From: Coenobita brevimanus
Lineage: Eukaryota > Arthropoda > Malacostraca > Decapoda > Coenobitidae
NCBI GenBank assembly: GCA_032717465.1
Contig: CM064697.1
Span: 639,001 to 703,000, forward strand
Length of the DNA stretch: 64,000 nt
Reading direction: 5' to 3'
In this document: in pieces, positions 11,340-23,884 of the stretch
How positions within the stretch are numbered: the first letter of the stretch is position 1
How the letters are laid out: every line of letters begins with the position of its first letter
Translations under genes and position numbers: made by a program
Notes under the pieces: model-generated
Seen by the model: only the letters and a program-made list of their open reading frames with translations
What the model was told of the DNA's origin: nothing
Database searches by the model: none

Positions 11340-11839
11340 TGTGGACTCTCCCTGCCTCACCCCCTGCCTCTTTCTTACCCTTGCCTCAGCCTTACCCGTG
11401 CTTCACCCCCACTCTTCTTTACCCATGCCTCCCCCTGCTTTTTCCCTATGTCTGCCTCACCCGTCCCTCCTTCCCCCCTGTTCTTGTCTCACTCAATCCC
11501 TGTCCTTGCCTCACAACTCCATCCTTGTCCCTTCTCATTCCGCCTGTGTCCGTACTTCTCCCTGTCCTCTCCTCTCACCCTATCCCCGTCTGACTATACC
11601 TCTGCCTCTGCCTTACCGAGTCTGTGTCCCTGCCTCACATCCCTGACCCTCCTCATCCCATCCCTGCCAAACCTCGTCCCTGCCCCTGCCCCAACCTTCT
11701 CCTCAGTCCCTGTCCCTGCCCATGGCTCACTCCCTCCCCGCCCTTGCCTAACCCCATCCTTGCCCCTGCCTCACTCCGTCTCTACCTCGTTCCTCTGTCT
11801 TTTTTCTCCTTCTTCCTCACTGTTCACCCTGCACCCTGT

Positions 11840-11933
<94 letters not shown>

Positions 11934-12009
11934 TGTCTGTCTGTCTGTCTGTCTGTCTCTGTCTCTTTCTCTGTCTGTCTGTCTGTCTCTGTCTGTCTGT
12001 CTGTCTGTC

Positions 12010-12056
<47 letters not shown>

Positions 12057-12600
12057 CTACTTCTCTCCCCATTCCACCCTTCTCTCCCCATTCTACCCCT
12101 CCTCTCTCCTTTCCACTACTTCTCTCTCCATTCTACCCCTTCTCTTTCCATCCTACCCCTTCCCTCTTCATTCCACCCCTTCCCTCTCCATTCGGCTGCT
12201 CTCCTCTCTGTTATTTTATCTCCATTCCACCTCTTCCCCCTCCATTTGATCAATTTTCTTATATATTCTTTTTCCTTTCTTTCCACAGTATCCCTTCTCT
12301 ATGCATTTTACCTGTTCCTCTTCCACTCTTTCTTTCTTGTTTTTCCCGCTTCCTCTATATCACTCAGTCTTCCTCCATCCGATCCTCGTTTCCTATCCAT
12401 CCTGATTTCCTAACCTATATTTACCTCCTCCCTCCCTTCCCTCCTCCCTTCTCCTCTCACCTCTTCCCTCCCCTACTCCCATCCTCCTATCTTTCCCCTT
12501 CCCCAACCCCTCCCCTTCCCCTTCCCTAACCCCTCCCCTTCCCCTTCCCTAACCCCTCCCCTTCCTCCATCCCTTCCCCCTCCACCCGCTGACAATGGCC
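11340..12600. repeat. Pyrimidine-rich block with CCCTGCCTCA-type tandem, (CA)n, (TCTG)n and (CT)n
   Basis: The plus strand is almost all pyrimidine. A degenerate CCCTGCCTCAC repeat fills 11340-11800, then (CA)n 11841-11930, (TCTG)n 11935-12012 and (CT)n to 12051. A roughly 30-bp TTCTCTCCCCATTCCACCCC family fills about 12055-12240, and a 26-bp CCTTCCCTAACCCCTCCCC unit lies at 12500-12560. The long open frames here are low-complexity artefacts. Confidence 0.85.
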
Positions 12601-12790
12601 TGGTGTCACGAACGCCCCCAGACATGCAGACAAACAAACAGACAGACATACAAACAAACATGGCCCCTGCCTCCTTCCTCCTCCTCCTCTTCCTCCTCCA
12701 CCCGCTCTGGTTTGTTTACTCCTTCAGTTCCTCCTCATTAACCTCCTACTTTCTCTGTCCTTCCCTCCCCTTTGCACACCTTGTATCGTG

Positions 12791-12837
<47 letters not shown>
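12791..12837. repeat. (GT)n microsatellite
   Basis: About 23 GT units. Confidence 0.95.
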
Positions 12838-12838
<1 letters not shown>

Positions 12839-14320
12839 AGTTGGTTTAATTATGTGACTGGCACCACCACGAACAGAACAGACAATCCAAGGCTTACAAT
12901 CCAGTCAGTAACTTCAGAAACATTATTTTTTTTACCTTATATTATGTGTATTGGCCATATATTAATTTTATGGACCGTGAGTGAGTAATCCTTTATTCGG
13001 CTGTACTCTTATTACGATCATTATTATTGATTAAATTTACTGACAGTAGGTTTATTCTCAGTAATGTGGTAAATAAGGTTCTTTAACAGTGAATTTCTGA
13101 TCGTAGGGAAGGGAGACGGAAATAGGGGTTTATGTGGATCACGTATCACTGTTTTATATTTTATTCGCGTTATCTATAAATTTATTGATCTGGGGAGCGA
13201 GATTTCTAACTTTTACACTTCTAAGCTAACAGAGTCGTCTCGTAGCAGCCAATATATACAATACAAAAGACGTCATATTGTTGAAAGTGTCAAAGAAGGA
13301 CTGTTTTTCGATGGATAAAACTTACCCAGAAATGATGTGTTTTTTGTAAGGTGAAGATGTTAAATATATGTGTTAGTTTTGCTTAGATGGTGTAAATGTT
13401 AGTGTAGTACACCTCAGCTATTATTAACATTATGAAAGTGTTTTGTATTGTTAGAGTTGGCATATATTACGTGTCAGACTTATATATGTGATACAAGTGA
13501 TTGGTTGTGCTTTTTTCTTTCATGCAAGGAAGAAGGAACCAAAGGCTGAATACTATTAGTGTTGTACGGTGATATATGTAGCCTGTTTTACTTATTTCCT
13601 TGCATGGGTATTAATGAGTTGTTTGTCTGGAAGTTGAGTGTGTTATGATGCTGATATAGTGTTGTGTACCTGGGAATTGTTACGCTAGTGTCTTTAATAG
13701 GCTGTGTGTATATGGATGTTGAATATCGTTAGTGTTGTATGACGCAGTATTAGTTTTGTGCATCTGTTAACCATCTTTGTTAACTGTTATGGATCACTGG
13801 TTTCATTGTACGTAAGTTGAGTTTATGTACCTTAGATCTTAGACAAAATAAGTATTACATTACATATATATTCAAATTTTATGCTTACTCTGCCATGCTG
13901 ATGCTATTCACACAAGTAACATTATTAATATCAACTCTACCACACGATTTACTACAACACATACACTAGAGGTCAGTATAATTCTACCTTTATACACACG
14001 GACATACAAACACATACACATACTTCCCATCGCTGAAGCAGGAACACCGTATTTATATATATCAACATGACAAAGAAAATGGAATTAATAAGTCTCTTGC
14101 GTAGGTTAGAGCGAGTTTTAGTTAAGACATGAGTGAATATACATACGATTAATTATACTGTATACATATTACGATACTGTGTTTGTTTATTGGGTATACA
14201 TAGTTTTAACGGTATGCATACGGACCGGGCTCGGTGGCTATAAACTGTTTGGGCTTCCAGTACTCTGTAAAGTAAAGGAGGGAGCGTGATGGTCATTCGT
14301 GAGGTTACTGGGGGCAGGTA
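12838..14320. other. AT-rich intronic sequence, nothing recognised
   Basis: No exon signals, long frames or repeats that I can support are visible in this stretch of the long intron. Confidence 0.5.
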
Positions 14321-14475
14321 AGGGTAATTAGAGACAGGTATGGATGATTAAGGACAGGTATGGGTAATTAGGGACAGGTATGGATGATTAAGGACAGGTA
14401 GGGGTAATGAGGGACAGGTAAGGGGAATGAAAGAAATGAAGGGGTAGGCTAATGAGGAACAGGTAGGGGCAGGGT
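14321..14475. repeat. ~20-bp GGTAATTAGGGACAGGTATG tandem repeat
   Basis: Units alternating between GGTAATTAGGGACAGGTATG and GGATGATTAAGGACAGGTA recur about six to seven times, with decay to the right. Confidence 0.8.
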
Positions 14476-14559
14476 GGATTGGTTTAATCCAATTGTTTAA
14501 ACCAGGTGGTTTAAACCATGTTTTTTTCGGTTTGTTTTTTAATAAGCCCAATTTTTAAA

Positions 14560-15430
14560 AATATCTTCCTTTAATTTTTAAACTTTGAATACGATTCAGG
14601 GAACAGAAAGGGATAGGGGGAAGAAAAAGGAGACAGAGAAGAGAGGGATAAGCTAAGAAAAAAAGTGGGATGAGGAGAGAAAGGAGGAGTTAAGGAAGAG
14701 GAAAGGCAGGCTAAGAGAAGACGAGGAGTAAGGAGAGAAAGGGGATAGATAAGGGAGAATTAGATGCAAAGGGGCAGGGAAGTAGGTGGGTGATGAGTAA
14801 AGTAAAGTCAAGGTTGAGCTGGTATAAGGCAGGGTAAGGATAAAGATAGCAGTGTATAGCCTGTGAGGGAAGTGGGTAGAAGAAGAAGGTCAGGTATAAG
14901 GCAAGGTTGGAGGTAGGTGATAGGTGAGTTTTAAGGCATGAGAGGAGGTGGGTGATAGGTGAGGTGATGGGGTGAGGTTAAGCTGATGTAAGGAGGGATA
15001 AGTAAAAAAATGGTAATGGGATCCTAGGGGGTGATGGGGAAATGGGAAGGTAATGGCAAATTCTAAGGGGAAAAATTATGGAGGTAGGATCAAGTGTAAG
15101 GCAGAGAGGAAGGTGCGTGGTAGGTGAGGGATATAAGGGTCGATAAGGATAAGGAGCAAGATAAAGGTAAGGACAGATGTTTGTAGCCTTTGGTGAAGGG
15201 ACTTGGGTAGGACATTCGAAGGCAATAAGGCAGAGACTGGATCAGGATAAGGCAGGAGAGGATGTGGGTGATAGGTGAGGTGATGTAAGGTTGGATAACG
15301 ATAAGGATGAAGGTAAGGTCAGCCTGAAGGTGAGGGGAATTGGGTAACATTCTGAGGTAAAATACATAGGTAGGGTCATGTATAAAGTAACTCAGTATTT
15401 ATGGGGGTTTAGGATATATGGAATTGTGTT
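14560..15430. other. Purine-rich intronic block
   Basis: The plus strand is strongly purine-biased (GGTAAGG, GGTGATAGG and AGGATAAGG variants repeated loosely), ending near a poly-A run at about 15438. In transcript sense this is a long pyrimidine tract. Confidence 0.6.
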
Positions 15431-15786
15431 AATGTGTAAAAAAAAAAAAAAAACGAAAGAAAAACAAAAAATCCGAGTTACGAGAATTTTTATAATAACT
15501 TAATGGGGTGTAAAATATTTGTGAATGTGTTAATGTGTAAAATAAAAGAAAATATTTAAAAAAAAGAGGCCGTATCGATTTAAAATATGAAGGTAGTTAA
15601 AACGAAGCATTTTAAAAAGAAGCCAAGTTTTAAAAAAGAACATAATTGACAAAAAACAAAACAAATAGCTGCAGGTGTTAGTAGCGCAGGAAAAATAAAA
15701 CTCAAGCAAAACATGAAAACTAAGAATAGAAAAGGGAAGGAAAAAGTATGCAGTCCATTGATATTCCGATGCTCCTGATATTTTCC

Positions 15787-15788
<2 letters not shown>

Positions 15789-15859
<71 letters not shown>
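15789..15859. repeat. (GT)n microsatellite
   Basis: About 35 GT units. Confidence 0.95.
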
Positions 15860-15860
<1 letters not shown>

Positions 15861-16126
15861 CGATAAATTCTATGTTTTGTGTGTCTTGCGTGTTTGTTGT
15901 AAGAGTCTGTGCCACTTTTTGTATATATATCAATGAACAGAATTTGCCCTATGAATGTGAACTAACCCGATACCAGGAGCATGACAAACAGACAGAATAA
16001 CATGGTAACTGAAGGACTTTGAGCATAAAACAAATAATAACGTGGAGAAATTCATTACTGTGACTATACATTTGGAATCAAGAGAGGCAGTGATGTTTTC
16101 TGAATATAATCTCATCGGTGAAGGAA

Positions 16127-16298
16127 ACCCCTAACACCTCTTCCCAGGCGATTTATTTTGCATATTACTCCTTACTATCCACCTGTTTCATTTAAGCAAC
16201 TCAAATATCACCTTACTCAGCATAAACTACATACGAATATGTATCAACCAGCCGTATCCAGAGATAAATCGCTAAGGAAGAGGTGCTAGGGAGCTTCT
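16127..16298. repeat. Foldback element family B, copy 1
   Basis: The left arm CACCTCTTCCCAGGCGATTT continues ATTTTGCATATTAC. It is mirrored at the right by AGATAAATCGCTAAGGAAGA followed by GGTG. The arms are inverted repeats about 170 bp apart end to end. Confidence 0.8.
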
Positions 16299-16642
16299 TT
16301 AACCAGTAGCGGACTAAAGCCAGGTAATATTTCTCCACGTCTGTTTAATCAGAACTAATAAAGACAGTAATGATACTTTAATGATAACCAATACTCATAA
16401 ATAATAACTAAAGGAAACACAACTAGATGGGTGCATATCTGTTCTTCCATTCAGACTTCATCTATAATACAAGTTCATTCATAAAATCTTGACTTACTGT
16501 AACAATAGATCTAGTACGCTTTTTATTACACTTCGTTTGACTGTAACAAATGAACGCACGTCTGTGCACCTTTCTAGTTCGTCCTGACGTGAGAAAACAA
16601 AACTGAATGAAGAAAGTAAGGATCACTGGAAATGTGGTACTA

Positions 16643-16644
<2 letters not shown>

Positions 16645-16701
<57 letters not shown>

Positions 16702-16801
16702 AATGAAAAATTCGAGAAAGAAAGAAGGCTGAAAAGGAAATTAAATACCTCTGATATTCGAGATATTGATAGGAAAGAGAGAGAGAGAGAGAGAGAGAGA
16801 G
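16645..16801. repeat. Two (GA)n tracts
   Basis: (GA)n at 16645-16700 and 16776-16801, separated by 75 bp whose end segments resemble the sequence following the second tract (GCAATGAAAAATTCGA versus GCAAAGTAAGATTCGA). This suggests a local duplication. Confidence 0.85.
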
Positions 16802-17861
16802 CAAAGTAAGATTCGAAACTGAAAGATAGGAGAAAAGGAAAATGAATGCCACTAAAATTCGAGATGAAGACAGTAAGAGTGATAAAAAGAAAGAGAAAAT
16901 AGTGACTTCAGAGACATACAGGAAATTAAATCAGGGAAAAAAAACAATAAAAATAAAGAAACAGATTAGTAGAATAAATGATAAAGATGAGAAGTGGGAG
17001 GAAGTGTGGTAAAGATAATCCATACTAAAGCCTTGATAAATGATAATAACTGATAAACAAAACAATAACTAACCATCATAGGAGGCGGAGTCATACAGGC
17101 GAGGTTTAGAATAGCCTGGAATAAATTAGAATAAACTGAAATAAAATATGGACAGATAAATTAAGGAAAGGTTAGCTGGTGAGGAATACAGTGTGTATAA
17201 ATAATAATAATAATAATAATAGAAGGATAAATTGGTGAGAACAGTAATAATAAATAATGAAAAGGTAAACCAATAATTAATGTATACTGTTAATAGATAA
17301 ACAGATAAGATAAATCAACTAGGAATACATAAAAAATAAAGAGGGAAACCAGTAAGGAATTAACTGAACATAAATAAGGTAAGCCAACAAGGTATACACA
17401 GAAATAAATAATAATAAGGGTAAACAGGGAAAGTATACGTTGAAAATATATATAAAAAAGTAAACCATTAACAAATACAATACAAAACTGGAGAGAGAGA
17501 AATGAGTGATGACAATAACAAAAATAAATAACAGAAAGGTAATTTATCAGGAAAACAGTGGATATGAATACCGCACTAAAGAATATTACGACGAGAAACA
17601 CACTGATAACATATATAATAAGAAAAAAGAAATAGTAACCAAGGAGAAGCATAAATTGAAGGACGAATAACAATAATAACTGAAAAGAAAGAAATCATGT
17701 GGGTAAATTAACTGGTGAGAGCATAAGAAAGCAAAAGAAATGCGGAAAAAAAAAATGAGAGTTAATGTTCTGGTGGGCCAATAGCACTGCAATAAAGAAC
17801 CGGAAATTGTGTGCAAATAAAGACATGATTAAAGAGAAATAAAGAAATAAAACCGCGTGCG
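16802..17861. other. A-rich intronic block
   Basis: Strong plus-strand A/G bias with AATAA-type runs, including (AAT)n at about 17200-17220. No exon seen. Confidence 0.5.
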
Positions 17862-18055
17862 TTAACCATCACACTACCATGACGCTTTTTTTTTATTATT
17901 TTTTATTCTTATTGCCCCCACACGATTTTTTTCAGCTTGGAAGACGCACCTCCTCATAATTAAAGGGGTATATATCACCTCCACCGACTTTATTAGGACT
18001 AGAGGTCTTTCCTGAGCTGATTAAAATTGCCTGGAGGTAGCAAGAATAAAAAAGG
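17862..18055. repeat. Foldback element family A, copy 3
   Basis: Starts TTAACCATCACACTACCATG and contains the inner-left ACGATTTTTTTCAGC. The mirrored inner-right is CTGAGCTGATTAAAATTGCC followed by TGGAGGTAGCAAG. Confidence 0.8.
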
Positions 18056-18124
18056 TATACACAATCATAATGAAATAAATAGGGCAAATAAGTTAATAAA
18101 TAAATGAAGATATACACCGTCGTT

Positions 18125-18335
18125 AGGAGTCTTATTTCCTTCACTCCGGATTTTTTCTTTTATATACCTGCCCCTACAGGATGACTTTATTTAGATTTGG
18201 AAGGACCTCATGCAGTCACGGGGGTTTACTGGTCTCCTGTACCCCCTTCACCACCAGAGGGCCGCCCCAAAGCTGAATAGAATCGTCTGAAGGCAGCAAG
18301 AAGTGAATCAGTGGCGTCATGGCTGTGAGATGTTA
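18125..18335. repeat. Foldback element family A, copy 4
   Basis: Contains CTTCACTCCGG near the left, GATGACTTTATTTAGATTTG in the left arm, and AAGCTGAATAGAATCGTCTG with GCAGCAAGAA in the right arm. It ends near GGCGTCATGG. Confidence 0.75.
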
Positions 18336-18445
18336 AGTAGAAATGTCAAATCAGAATGTACATAACCAGTGTGGGTGAGGGAGGGGTATCAGAGGGGAAG
18401 GATGGAGACAGTGGGAATATTCATCTTAAACCTAACCAGCATTCC

Positions 18446-18675
18446 TAACCCCTTCACTACCACACATCCATCCTGAAGTGAATGTGATTTATATATATAT
18501 ATATATATTTTTTTTAGTCAGAGTTAAGTAGATGTATGACTAATAATCGCATTTAAGGGGCTTATGGAGATAGCTTACAACCCCTTCAGCTCGAGAGGGT
18601 CATCTTATGCCGAATTAAAGTGTCAATCGGTAACCAAAAAAAAAAATATATATATCGTGCTGGTAGTGAAGGGGA
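18446..18675. repeat. Foldback element family A, copy 5 (diverged)
   Basis: The left end AACCCCTTCACTACCA is matched by the right end TGGTAGTGAAGGGG, which is an inverted repeat. The middle carries CCCCTTCAGCTCGAGAGG. The internal arms have diverged and include a (TA)n run. Confidence 0.75.
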
Positions 18676-19837
18676 CAAACAGCGCAACAGCGACGGGCCG
18701 GCGAGCGATATCGAGTGACAGTGAACCGGGTCGAGAGAAAAGTAAAGGCCACTGAATAAAACGGAATGATAAAGTACCGTTGAGCGAACTAATCAAAATA
18801 ATCACCGCTCATTTCACCGATGGAAAAGCTCTTATGACTATACTCGTATAATGAAGATCGTATGGCAGCAATTTTACTAAACGATAATGAGCTCTCTGGC
18901 CTTGTGTAGTAAAGGTGATAACTGAAGAATTATACTCACAGACGAATATTGTGTTTATTTTGAGTAAGTAGAACCTTAATATTTAGGCGTAATGTTTCAT
19001 TTTCGCTAGTTCACTTTAGAGAGAAAACAATTATCTTTCTTATACGTAAAGTTTTTCCTGTCATCTCTGTTCTTTTTTCTCTCTTCTTTCTTTTTCTTTC
19101 TTTCTTGTTTATTATTTGTGTTAACCAAGCTGTGAATTTATAATGGTCGTAACTAACCAGTCGAGTGTTGTACCGCATCCAATTTCCCAAAATGGATGGC
19201 AAAGAAAATCTACCTACCCATCTATCAATATTTGTCTATCTATCTATCTATCTGTCATTTATATTTAGGAACTTGTGACAGTTATGTATGACCAAACAAA
19301 CGCTGTGCCCTTTTTTTTTTTTTTTTTTTTAATATCCAGAATATGGCCTGTTGCGAAATATCCAAGCGTAGAAGAGAAAATCCATCATACTCATGTTTTA
19401 ACCACGATCAGATAGACTCGGTAGATGTGGTGATAGATAAACAGACAAAAATATCGATATGAAGTTTAAAGTTGATAGATACATGGATAGATGAAAACTG
19501 TTTAGAATAATACCGGGGGTCGATTGCGTTATTTTTAGACTGAAAGATTATTATAGAGGTAAATTTGGATTAGGAGGTAAATTGATAGAGCAGAATCTGG
19601 ATTTAAAATAAGCTCGATCGATAGATAAATGGAGAAATACCAAAATCAGTATAAATAAAGGTAACTCGATAGATAAATGAGTGGACAGGATAAAGAGCCA
19701 TATGGAAGGTAATATGGCTTGATAGATAAAATGAACAGGTCGGTAGCGGGTGATACGGACTCGCTAATCTAAGTCTTTATTGTGCTGTTCATAATTCCAT
19801 GAAAATAGATTAAACACAGACATGATCCCTTCTGACC

Positions 19838-20012
19838 CGTGAAGCTCCCTAACGCATTTTACTAAGCGACTTATTTTGTTTGTTACACCTTACTGTCCTC
19901 CTCTGTGTTACATAAATCCTCCCAGTAATGCGATATTCTGCATAAATAGCGTGCAAAAGGATATCAACTACCCATATCCAAAAATAAATCGCTAAGGAAA
20001 AGGTGACAAGAA
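19838..20012. repeat. Foldback element family B, copy 2
   Basis: The left GAAGCTCCCTAACGC with AAGCGACTTATTTTGTTTGT is mirrored by AAAATAAATCGCTAAGGAAA followed by AGGTG. Confidence 0.75.
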
Positions 20013-20456
20013 AACAAGTCCTGGAGGTTACTATTAAGCTAATGTGTTTGAGTAATCAATGGAAAATGGACTTAATTGTCAGTCGTAATAGAGCTGGAAT
20101 TATTGATGTACCCAATTTTCAGCCTTCGTGGAGCGACAGTTAATGATGCTTGAATATGGGTGGGGAGCTGGGGTGAGGGCAGCGAAATGGCGGAGGACCG
20201 GACGACGTGGAGGCGATTTGTTTGTGGCCACCCCTTCCGGAAATAAGGCGTCTGGCTATAAAAAGATACGTAGGGTTACTGATGGCCCTGTGGACGAATA
20301 TGGTCTTCCTAATAGCGCTGTCATAAGATCATCAGAATTTGTAGCTTCGTAAAGGCTGAGAATTGAACCTGTGCCGAGATAACACTTAACCTATTACTCA
20401 GAATTAGCCCAAAGCAAACCTAAGTCTGACACAGTTTTTCACAGGACACTATGCTT

Positions 20457-20663
20457 AGCCGATTCACCACGAGGACGTCTTATGTACTTTATTCTTAGTT
20501 TCCAGACTATATTATTAAAGTTGAAAAAGATTCTGTTGATTAAGTCGCCGGGGAAGAGCGTACGTAATCCCTGAAATTCGAAGTCTCCTAACCTGAATAA
20601 AATCGCCAGGACACAGAGAGGATAAAACAGTTAAATGACGCCCTTTGTACTATATCGGTGAAC
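20457..20663. repeat. Foldback element family A, copy 6
   Basis: Left arm AGCCGATTCACCACGAGGAC followed by GTC; right arm CTGAATAAAATCGCCAGG and AAATGACGCCC, ending with a TGAACCACTTCA-type terminus shared with the next copy. Confidence 0.75.
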
Positions 20664-20914
20664 CACTTCAGTATGAGGACGCCTTTCTGTAGTTCACCCT
20701 TGCTGCTACCAGACGATTACATTCAGCGTAGGAGACCCCCTGGTGACAAAAGGGTTAGTGACGGCTATATGTAATCCCCTCTAATTCGTGTATGTAACCC
20801 CCCTAGTTTGTGTATGTAATCTCCCTAGTTTGTGCAGTATTTCCTGAGCTGAATAAAGTTGTCTGTAGATAGCAAGATTAAACAGAAACATACGTCCTCT
20901 GGCTGAAGTGGTTA
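20658..20914. repeat. Foldback element family A, copy 7, with internal tandem
   Basis: Left end GAACCACTTCAGTATGAGG and inner-left CCAGACGATTACATTCAGCG; inner-right CTGAGCTGAATAAAGTTGTC and right end GGCTGAAGTGGTTAA. A TGTATGTAAYCYCCCTARTT unit repeats three times in the middle. Confidence 0.82.
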
Positions 20915-21699
20915 ATAATGTGTTTCCCTAGCAGGCGAGGGACAAGTAAAAGTTTGCCCATAATATTCCAAGCCCTGATTATCCTCCTCGGTGTATAATT
21001 ATCCCGGCGTCAGTTTACCTGGTGGGTCAGTGAGTCCACCTTGATATTTACCTGCTGGGATAATGAGAGCACCTTGAGGATGGTGATCGATGGTGGTGAT
21101 TGTGGCAAGTGGGCAGTGTTGGCTTTACAGGTTGTCACAGTACACTGCCGTAATACAAACGCTTTGGCAGAGTTTTGAGTCCTTTCCCATCACCCAGTCA
21201 CCAGCCTCCTTCATTCACATGGACTAAAGGAGCACGTCTGTCCTGGGCACATTTTCTGTAACTGTTTCTTCTCTTCGCTGAATATGTCGCTATTCATCAG
21301 TCACTAGAATAATGCGCTTGTGTGCGTTGAGTACAATGACTTTCAGCTATACTAAGTTTCACACACGTTGTATGGCGAAACTTTTCTGGGAGTATATTTG
21401 TGTAAGGGTAATGATTACCAAGTTTCTGTCACCTGTATGTTCTTTTGTAATACCCAGCAAGTCACTGATAACTTTTCGCCTCCATTGGTTGTCAGGACTT
21501 GAGGGGTTTATGTGGTGATGAGTTACGTTACTGGGGTTACGGAGGTGACGGCCGTCGGGGTGGTTTAGGAGAGAGAGAGAACGTCACTTCCTCACTCTTT
21601 CCCCTCCATCCTCTCACTGACTCTTTGCCCTCCTTCGCTTGTCAACCCTACCATCCCCTCCTCCCCTCCTACCACCTATAGCTCTGACAGTCACAAGCG

Positions 21700-22720
21700 C
21701 TCAGATCATTATAACTATCATTATCACTGACATCACTATCACTGTTACTGGCATCACTATCACTGACATCACTGCCATTACCACTGACATCATTGTCACA
21801 AATACTGACATGACTGACACTCCCATTGACATCACTGACACTGTCACTGATATCAGTGTCATCGCCACTAACATCATTATCACTACCACTGGCATCACAG
21901 TCACTACGATTGACATTACTCACTACCACTGACATCGTTATTACTTCCACTGACATCATTATCACTACCCCTGACATCACTGTCACTAACCCTGACATCA
22001 CTGTCACTACCCCTGACATCACTTTCACCGCCACCGACATCAGCCATTGCCACTGACATTACTGACATCACTGTCACTACATTTGACATCACTGTCACTA
22101 CCTCTGACATCACTGTCACTGCCAGTGACATCACTGTCATTGTCACTGGCATCCCTATCACCACCACTGACATTACTGGTACTGCCACTGACATCACTCA
22201 CTACAACTGGCATCAATCACTACCACTGATATTAATCACCACCACTGACATCACTCACTACCACTGGCATCAATCACTACCACTGATATTAATCACCACC
22301 ACTGACATCGCAGCCAGTCACTTCCACTGACATCAGTTTCTGTCACTGACATCATTGTCACTACCACTGACATCACAATTACTGACATCACTGCCACTGC
22401 CACTGATATCACTGTCACTATCACTGACAGCACAATTATAGACATCACTGTCACTGCCACTGACAACATTTTCATTACCACTGACATCACTGTCATAACT
22501 AGTGACATACTGGCATCACGGTTATCACAGACAGCACTGTCATTACCGCTGACAACACCGTCATTACCACTGACATCACTTTCAGTATCAGTATCACAAA
22601 CATCATGCTTACTACCACAAACATCAATATCACTACTACTGACAATTGTCGCTACCTCTGAGATCACCATCACTACTACTGAGATCACTATCACTACCAC
22701 TGATATGACTATCACTTACG
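21700..22720. repeat. About 1 kb minisatellite of ~21-bp CACTGACATCACTGTCACTAC units
   Basis: The unit CTGACATCACTGTCACTACC and 12-24 bp variants of it recur for about 1 kb, grading into CAC-rich sequence to 23330. All reading frames across it (for example MSVVVTVMSV types on the minus strand) are repeat artefacts. Confidence 0.9.
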
Positions 22721-23340
22721 TCGCTGTCACCATCATAATTATTTTTCTCACTGCTATCACCACCGTCATTCTGAGCCCCACCATCGTTACATTTGTCCAC
22801 GTCACCACCGCCACAACATCAGCAGTCACCACCAGTTTGCCTCTACCATCGTCAACGCTATATTCACCACTACCAATTTCTCCAGCAACGCTACAGTTAC
22901 CACTAGTTCTACTACCATCCCCACTGTGACCACCAACACCACTACCACCACGCTACCATCCACTTTCCCAACCCCTACCACTAGCATCACCACCACCCTA
23001 CCACTGTCTCAACACTAAGACCCCCTATTATTTCCTCTCTCCTCTTCCACAATCCCAACCCTTACCACTGGCATCACCAACACCCTACCTCTGTCCCAGC
23101 ACCACTACCCACTATTACCTCCTCACTCCCCTTCCACAATCTCAGCCCTTACTATCATCACATCAATCACTATCGCATCTCCAACCACCAACATCACCAC
23201 CACCCTGCCACTATCTTAACATCGCCATCACCTGCGACTATCTTACTCCCCCTACCACCTCCCACCATGCCACCACCCCTCACCACTATCACGCTATCCT
23301 GTGCCAATATCCTGGCCTCCCCCAGTATCACGTGACACAA
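22721..23340. repeat. Degenerate CAC/ACC-rich tract
   Basis: Imperfect ACCACCA, CATCACCACC and CACTACCA repeats continue from the minisatellite. Confidence 0.7.
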
Positions 23341-23884
23341 CACAACACACCACCACTCACCCAACAACTCAGCCTTTACTCACATCTTTTACTGCCAACA
23401 CGAACAACGTATATAACTTGTTTCTGATATTCTTCTAGTGATTATTCACATTTTCGCATACTGTAGGTGATTATCATTATTCTCTATTTTATGTATGGGT
23501 AGCTTTAATGAAATTTGAGAAATGTATACTAGAAAAATTATTTTGTCTGAAGAGCATATGTAATAGGGTTTTTGTAATTCCCTCTCCCTCAAATTGCTGT
23601 TTCCACATTCGCTGGTTGTCAGTCATGGTCATCATCCTAACCTTCACTCCCCCCTTGAGAGATGGATTGGGGCAGGATCCAGGAAAAGAAAAATGCGCGG
23701 TGAAATGAATCAAACTATTCTTTGCTGATCGTCTCGAAATCGCACTTTCGCATCATACGCAAAACCTTCCGCATATAATTTTTTTCTTTTTTTTCTTTTT
23801 TGTTAAATATTTTGTATCCTGTAGTGTCTGTATTGTATGTGATACTAATGTTTTTCCTGGTACCACTGGCTTACTTTTTTACCA

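Noticed and set aside
11448..12529. Plus-strand frames of about 300 codons
   Set aside because: Cross CA, TCTG and CT microsatellites; periodic translations only.
20357..20402. tRNA or SINE head on the minus strand (GGTTCAATTC B-box-like)
   Set aside because: Only a single box-like match; no cloverleaf or second copy visible in the window.
21639..22715. Val/Met/Ser and Thr/Ile/Asp repeat frames
   Set aside because: Repeat-derived open frames of the 21-bp minisatellite, with no start or splice context.
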